The position numbers were made by a program, and so were the translations under genes. A DNA stretch of 64,000 bases from Brevibacterium sanguinis (GTDB taxonomy: Bacteria; Actinomycetota; Actinomycetes; Actinomycetales; Brevibacteriaceae): the NCBI RefSeq assembly GCF_003315415.1, contig NZ_QNSB01000004.1, forward strand, positions 300,055 to 364,054, read 5' to 3'. Shown piece after piece: positions 60,380 to 64,000 of the stretch (positions within the stretch are counted from its first letter, which is position 1; the number at the start of each line of letters is the position of its first letter). The notes below the pieces were generated by a model. It worked only from the letters and a program-made list of their open reading frames with translations. It was not told the origin of the DNA and ran no database searches.

Positions 60380-61336
60380 TCAGTCGGTTGCGATGGGTTC
60401 GAGCCGGGACATGATCTCCTCACGTTGGGACTCGAACTGAGGCGGAAGCATGAAATTCTTCCCCAGTTCCTCCGGGGATTCGTCGCAGTCCCAACCACCT
60501 TCGTTATGGGTGACGGCGAGCTCGAAGAGCGCGCCGCCAGGTGTGCGGACGTAATGCGATTTGAAGTATGTGCGGTCCTTGAGCTCGGAGATGTCGGTGT
60601 AGCCGGCTCCTTCGATCTCGAACTTGATCTCCTCCTGGTTGGTGAGATTCTCGAGGTTCCAGGCGAAGTGGTGGTAGGTCCCAGCGCCGTAGCGCCAGGT
60701 GCCCTGGTCGTCGCGCCGGTTGCCAGTCAGCTCGATCCAGTTCCCATAGTCGTCCTTGCCGATCTGGAAGCGGACTCGGTCGCCCTCCTCGAGGATCTGT
60801 CCGCGGGCGTCGAAGGTCTCATTGCCGAATTCGACCATTCGGTCGTGGTCGAACACATGGATTCCGACACCGTGGATGCCGTGGATCGCCGAATCCTCGC
60901 CGACTCCGTTGCCCGTATGGCCCCGACGCGGGTCCTTGCTGTTGCCGACGAGCTGGTATTCGAGACCGCACGGATGATGGAACTTCACGCGGCGCTCCCC
61001 GAAGAGCTCGATCTGCTCGTGTTCGACATCATGGGCGGTCAGGCGCCGGGCCCAAAAGTCCAGCGATCCCTCCGGCACTGAGAGCAGGACCTCGCGAGCT
61101 TGGTTCGTCCCCCGCCTCCCGTAGAGTCCGTGCTGGGCCCAGGGGAAGGTGGTGACGACGGAGGAAGGGTCCCCATCGGCGTTCGAGTAGTAGAGGTGGT
61201 AGACCGGGGTCGAGCCGTCGTAGAGGACAGTCTTCTTGATGAACCGCATGCCGAGCACCTTCGTATGGAAATCAACGTCCTCCTGGGCTCCTCCGACGGA
61301 GAGGGTGACATGGTGCGAACCGACGATATAGGACAT
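60380..61336 (-). CDS. Ring-cleaving dioxygenase of the PcpA/LinE type (hydroquinone 1,2-dioxygenase)
   Basis: About 318 residues of the vicinal-oxygen-chelate superfamily with four beta-alpha modules. The Fe(II) ligands can be placed by analogy with PcpA: His9 in SHHVTLSVGG, His222/223 in YHHFAWNL and Glu272 in GGALFELAVTH. The PcpA/LinE enzymes cleave hydroquinones or chlorohydroquinones next to one hydroxyl. The neighbours (maleylacetate reductase, hydrolase, transporter) agree. The ATG at 61336 follows AAGGAGAAACC. Whether the substrate is halogenated cannot be told. Confidence 0.9.
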   Translation of the reverse strand: MSYIVGSHHVTLSVGGAQEDVDFHTKVLGMRFIKKTVLYDGSTPVYHLYYSNADGDPSSVVTTFPWAQHGLYGRRGTNQAREVLLSVPEGSLDFWARRLTAHDVEHEQIELFGERRVKFHHPCGLEYQLVGNSKDPRRGHTGNGVGEDSAIHGIHGVGIHVFDHDRMVEFGNETFDARGQILEEGDRVRFQIGKDDYGNWIELTGNRRDDQGTWRYGAGTYHHFAWNLENLTNQEEIKFEIEGAGYTDISELKDRTYFKSHYVRTPGGALFELAVTHNEGGWDCDESPEELGKNFMLPPQFESQREEIMSRLEPIATD

Positions 61337-61395
61337 GGTTTCTCCTTGTTCTGAATCCTTGGGCTGGGTTGGGGTCGGAAAGTCGGCGGAATGCC

Positions 61396-62526
61396 TTATC
61401 CCGAGGCGTCAGCGAGGACCTGTTGCGGTCCCGCCGATGCCGCAGCAGTGGAACGGTCGTTGACGACCGCCCCGATGCCGAAGTGCATGAGGTCCTCACC
61501 GACGTAGAAGTTGCCTCTGAATCCGCGTCGCGCCTCGCTCCATTTCGACACCGGTGTGCTACCTGGGACGAGGTGGGTGAGGACGAGAGTCTTCACCCCT
61601 GCTTTCTCCGCCTGTGGTCCGACCTGCTCAATGCTGGTGTGTGCCGCGAGCATGTGCTGCATGAGGTACTGGTCGGGATTCCGACCATTAGGTCCGACCA
61701 ACGATGACACCCAGTCGAGGTCGATGCATTCGTGCAGGAGCAGATCGGCGCCACGCGCGATGGTCACTAGGTTGTCGCAGACTCCCGTGTCGCCCGAGAT
61801 GACCACCGAGCCGTCAGTAGTGTCGAATCGGAAGGCGAAAGCGGGGAAGACTGGCCGATGATCGACGAGGATCGCACTCACCCGGACGTTCTCGTCGGAA
61901 TAGATTTCGAATGGCTCCATCTCGGGAGAGGGGTCACCGTTCGGGTCGCTCCCAGTTTCTCCGGGCAATTCGATGTCGTGGACCTCGAAGATCTCCCGGA
62001 GGTCCTGCTTCGCGTTGTCACGCATTCGGTCGTTGATGTCCGTGGAATAGGCCTGGAGGAGGCGGTGAGTGGATTCCCGCAGTCCCGGCGTCGGGCTGTC
62101 GGGATTCCACACCTCGGGGGCATCCTCCCTGGTGCCGAAGATCGGGGGAAGCATGGTGCGATCGCCAGGCCCGAGGATCTGGACGGGCCGGTCCAGGCCG
62201 CTCGATCCGTTGTGCCAAGCCAGCAGGAGAAGATTGGGGTAGTCAATGGTGTGGTCGGAATGGTGGTGGGTGATGAAGACCGCACGCAGCTTGTCGATCC
62301 CGTGTTCGAAACCGGGAGCGCTGACGCCCGACTCCCGGAAGCGAGGACCCCAGCCCTCTCCGCAGTCGATGAGGTACTGGGAGCCGCCAACGGTGATGAG
62401 CGTCGAGATTCCCGCCCGGGTGCAGTTCTCCCACCATGGAGGTCCTCCAGCGGTGCCCAACAGGGTGACCCGAGTTCGGTATCCCAGGGATTCCGTGAGA
62501 GACACAGGACGGGGCGAAGCGTGCAT
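61396..62526 (-). CDS. Metallo-beta-lactamase-fold hydrolase
   Basis: About 376 residues. The metal site motif HHHSDH is in VFITHHHSDHTIDYPNLLLLAW, with LIDCGEGWG before it, SGDTGVCDN and LLLHECIDLDW after, and a final TLVLTHLVPG. This is the RNase Z/AtsA-like branch with all ligands present, a binuclear zinc hydrolase of esters, lactones or sulfate esters. It is the first gene of the aromatic island operon, 60 bases ahead of the dioxygenase, so it probably frees the hydroquinone from an ester or opens a lactone. Confidence 0.9.
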   Translation of the reverse strand: MHASPRPVSLTESLGYRTRVTLLGTAGGPPWWENCTRAGISTLITVGGSQYLIDCGEGWGPRFRESGVSAPGFEHGIDKLRAVFITHHHSDHTIDYPNLLLLAWHNGSSGLDRPVQILGPGDRTMLPPIFGTREDAPEVWNPDSPTPGLRESTHRLLQAYSTDINDRMRDNAKQDLREIFEVHDIELPGETGSDPNGDPSPEMEPFEIYSDENVRVSAILVDHRPVFPAFAFRFDTTDGSVVISGDTGVCDNLVTIARGADLLLHECIDLDWVSSLVGPNGRNPDQYLMQHMLAAHTSIEQVGPQAEKAGVKTLVLTHLVPGSTPVSKWSEARRGFRGNFYVGEDLMHFGIGAVVNDRSTAAASAGPQQVLADASG

Positions 62527-62661
62527 GAATGACCTTTCTGAGCCGAGTTCCTTGGGTGGCGGGACAGGTCGAGGGACCCATCAGATGAATGCGGATCGTC
62601 CACCACCGGCATTGGTGATCGGGATCACATGTTCAGTGTGGGCGACCATTGCTCAATAACT

Positions 62662-62691
62662 CAAATACCAATTATTTGTGCAATGTATAAT
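62662..62691. promoter_or_regulatory. LysR-type operator and -10 of the lysR gene
   Basis: CAAAT-ACCAATT-ATTTG (62662-62678) is an inverted repeat of the T-N11-A kind bound by LysR regulators. TATAAT (62686-62691) is a consensus -10 only 8 bases before the lysR ATG at 62700, so the lysR message may be leaderless. The 60 bases before lysR are strikingly AT-rich for this genome. Confidence 0.6.
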
Positions 62692-62699
62692 CCTGATTT

Positions 62700-63641
62700 A
62701 TGGATAGTCGTCAGCTCGCGTACTTCCGGGTCGTCATCGAACAGGGTTCGTTCACGGCGGCCGCCGCTAAGCTCCACATGACCCAGCCTTCGCTCAGCCT
62801 CGTCGTCCAGCGGCTCGAGAAGGAGCTCGGGATCAGGCTCCTCGATCGAAGCCGGCTCGGCGTTCGACCGACGGAGGCCGGTTCCCACCTCTATGCGACT
62901 GCTGCGAACGTCCTCGATCAGATCGACGCCGCCACTCTTCACATCCGCAGCCTTGCAGACGGCCTTGCCGGCAGAGTCATCCTGTCGAGTACGCCCATCT
63001 TCAATTGGGGGCATCTCCCGGCCATCCTCATCGCACTCCAGAAGGAAGCTCGGGAAATTGATCTTGTCCTCGAGGATCCGCCTCCCGACCGCACCGTACG
63101 CAGCGTCCTCGACGGAACGGCTGACATCGGGGTCGTCACCGCCTGGGACCTCGCTCAACTCAAGGCGATGTACGGCGATCGACTCGAGATGCGATTGGCG
63201 ATCAACCTCCCGCTCGTCGCCGTCCTCCCCGCCTCCTGGGCAAAGTCGGTCGATTTCGTCAGCCTTCACGAGATCCGTGAGATGCGATGGATTATGCCGG
63301 CGACATCCACAACGTTCCCAGGGCTGCCCGAACTGTTCGAACACCTGTGGAACTTGCGCCCCGAGCTCCGGCCCCGCTCGATCCAGAAGACCTCCGGAGT
63401 CCAGACCGCCCTGCCTCTCGTCGCAGCCGGACTCGGCATGACGATCGTCCCGGAGGGAGTCGGTGCAATCGCTGACAGCTCCATCGCAATCCGCCGGATC
63501 GACGACGACGTCGTCCCGCTTCAGGCCGTCGTCATCTGGCGACGATCCGCTGCCCAAACACCGGCAGTGGCGACGGTCATCGACTTGCTCCTCGACCGGG
63601 ACCGTTGGAAACCCAGCGAGAACGCGATCCATCGGCAGTGA
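62700..63641 (+). CDS. LysR-family regulator of the ring-cleavage operon
   Basis: About 313 residues. The N-terminal helix-turn-helix (MDSRQLAYFRVVIEQGSFTAAAAKLHMTQPSLSLVVQRLE) and the periplasmic-binding-like effector domain (~90-300) are standard. It is divergent from the metallo-hydrolase-dioxygenase operon and most likely activates it in response to the aromatic or a cleavage product. No ribosome site is seen, in line with a leaderless start. Confidence 0.94.
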   Translation: MDSRQLAYFRVVIEQGSFTAAAAKLHMTQPSLSLVVQRLEKELGIRLLDRSRLGVRPTEAGSHLYATAANVLDQIDAATLHIRSLADGLAGRVILSSTPIFNWGHLPAILIALQKEAREIDLVLEDPPPDRTVRSVLDGTADIGVVTAWDLAQLKAMYGDRLEMRLAINLPLVAVLPASWAKSVDFVSLHEIREMRWIMPATSTTFPGLPELFEHLWNLRPELRPRSIQKTSGVQTALPLVAAGLGMTIVPEGVGAIADSSIAIRRIDDDVVPLQAVVIWRRSAAQTPAVATVIDLLLDRDRWKPSENAIHRQ

Positions 63642-63831
63642 GACGTGCACCGAAGGAACTGAAGAATACTCCGCTGACGGCGCATCCGCTCGGACGAAGA
63701 ACGGTCGGTTCAGCGCTTAGGACCCAGCTCTTCGCTGAGCGCCGAGCGACGTGCAGCGATGTCACTGGGTCTAGTACCGGTGTGTTTGGACAGAATCGGC
63801 TAACTGCCCGGCAAGACGATACGACGGATGA
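63642..63831. other. Non-coding junction between lysR and transposase remnant
   Basis: No supported gene. TCAGCGCTTAGGACCCAGCT and TCGCTGAGCGCC contain a weak inverted pair after lysR. The region is likely the decayed border of an insertion sequence; no clean terminal inverted repeat or target duplication is visible. Confidence 0.4.
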
Positions 63832-64000
63832 GCATGCATCCGACTTGAGTTCGAGCGCCTCCTCGCTGACCTGGGCATCGACCAACGCAACGGAGCGGCG
63901 AATCGCCCCCAGACACAAGGCAAGATCGAACGTTTCCACCAGACGCTCAAACGGTGGCTATCTGCCCGCACCTACCCGCACACACTGACCGAACTCCAGA
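63832..64000 (+). pseudogene. IS481/IS3-type transposase fragment (integrase core C-terminal part), runs off window
   Basis: Reading from 63832 the frame is open to the window end and gives FERLLADLGIDQRNGAANRP then QTQGKIERFHQTLKRWLSAR and TYPHTLTELQ. QTQGKIERFHQTLK is the rve integrase-core segment around the catalytic Glu (in KIER) of IS481-type transposases. A stop codon stands at 63829, and the N-terminal HTH and the first two catalytic Asp are missing, so this is a 5'-truncated remnant. It bounds the catabolic island. Confidence 0.82.

Noticed and set aside
63771..63971. 66-residue minus-strand frame at the window end
   Set aside because: It overlaps the plus-strand transposase fragment, which carries a recognisable integrase-core segment.

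Overview
The window is high-GC DNA of an actinobacterium. Packed genes with GTG/ATG overlaps, many GTG starts, GTP-type PEP carboxykinase, long-form argininosuccinate synthase and a CsoR-type copper box all fit this. Gene content looks most like Brevibacterium or a relative in Micrococcales; that placement is inference, as no rRNA or other marker is present.

Layout. 1-2.2 kb: sensor kinase operon, response regulator cut by the window edge. 2.3-7.9 kb: quinate/shikimate catabolism to protocatechuate (quinate/shikimate dehydrogenase, type II dehydroquinase, IclR regulator, MHS transporter, QsuB-like dehydroshikimate dehydratase). 7.9-10.2 kb: CopB-type ATPase behind a CsoR-like box. 10.4-24.2 kb: mostly single housekeeping or stress genes (GAPDH, GlxA-type regulator, beta-lactamase-fold hydrolase, MetE-like protein, two tandem RibD/DHFR-like reductases with a divergent HxlR regulator, nicotinamidase, iron-regulated siderophore-interacting protein, DoxX, APC permease, GNAT, argG, AlkD). 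24.2-28.3 kb: phosphonate-type ABC transporter operon that continues into a tyrosine-phosphatase-fold enzyme and a TetR regulator. 28.6-32.5 kb: four overlapping genes joining a GAF-SpoIIE phosphatase, a cellulose-synthase-like glycosyltransferase, a STAS protein and a GHKL kinase, that is, a partner-switching module built around a membrane polysaccharide synthase. 32.6-37.4 kb: tRNA-Arg, pckG, about 0.8 kb of non-coding repeats, Pit phosphate transporter.

37.6-44.5 kb: omega-amino acid (beta-alanine-type) catabolism: class III aminotransferase, CoA-acylating semialdehyde dehydrogenase, divergent PucR regulator, sodium:alanine-type symporter translationally coupled to a UspA protein. 44.7-56.2 kb: hydroxyproline catabolism: Ldh2-family reductase, amino-acid ABC transporter, two SDRs, aldehyde dehydrogenase, proline-racemase-family enzyme, DapA-family deaminase, D-amino-acid dehydrogenase, GntR/FCD regulator. 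One palindrome, GATTGT-ATG-ACAATC and variants, precedes the dehydrogenase operon, the Ldh2/ABC divergent region and (as two copies) the UspA-symporter operon, so these units probably form one regulon.

56.4-62.6 kb: an SDR, then an MFS transporter, maleylacetate reductase, alpha/beta hydrolase, PcpA/LinE-type extradiol dioxygenase and metallo-beta-lactamase-fold hydrolase, with a divergent LysR: a hydroquinone-type ring-cleavage island. It ends beside a truncated IS481-type transposase running off the window, which suggests acquisition by transfer.
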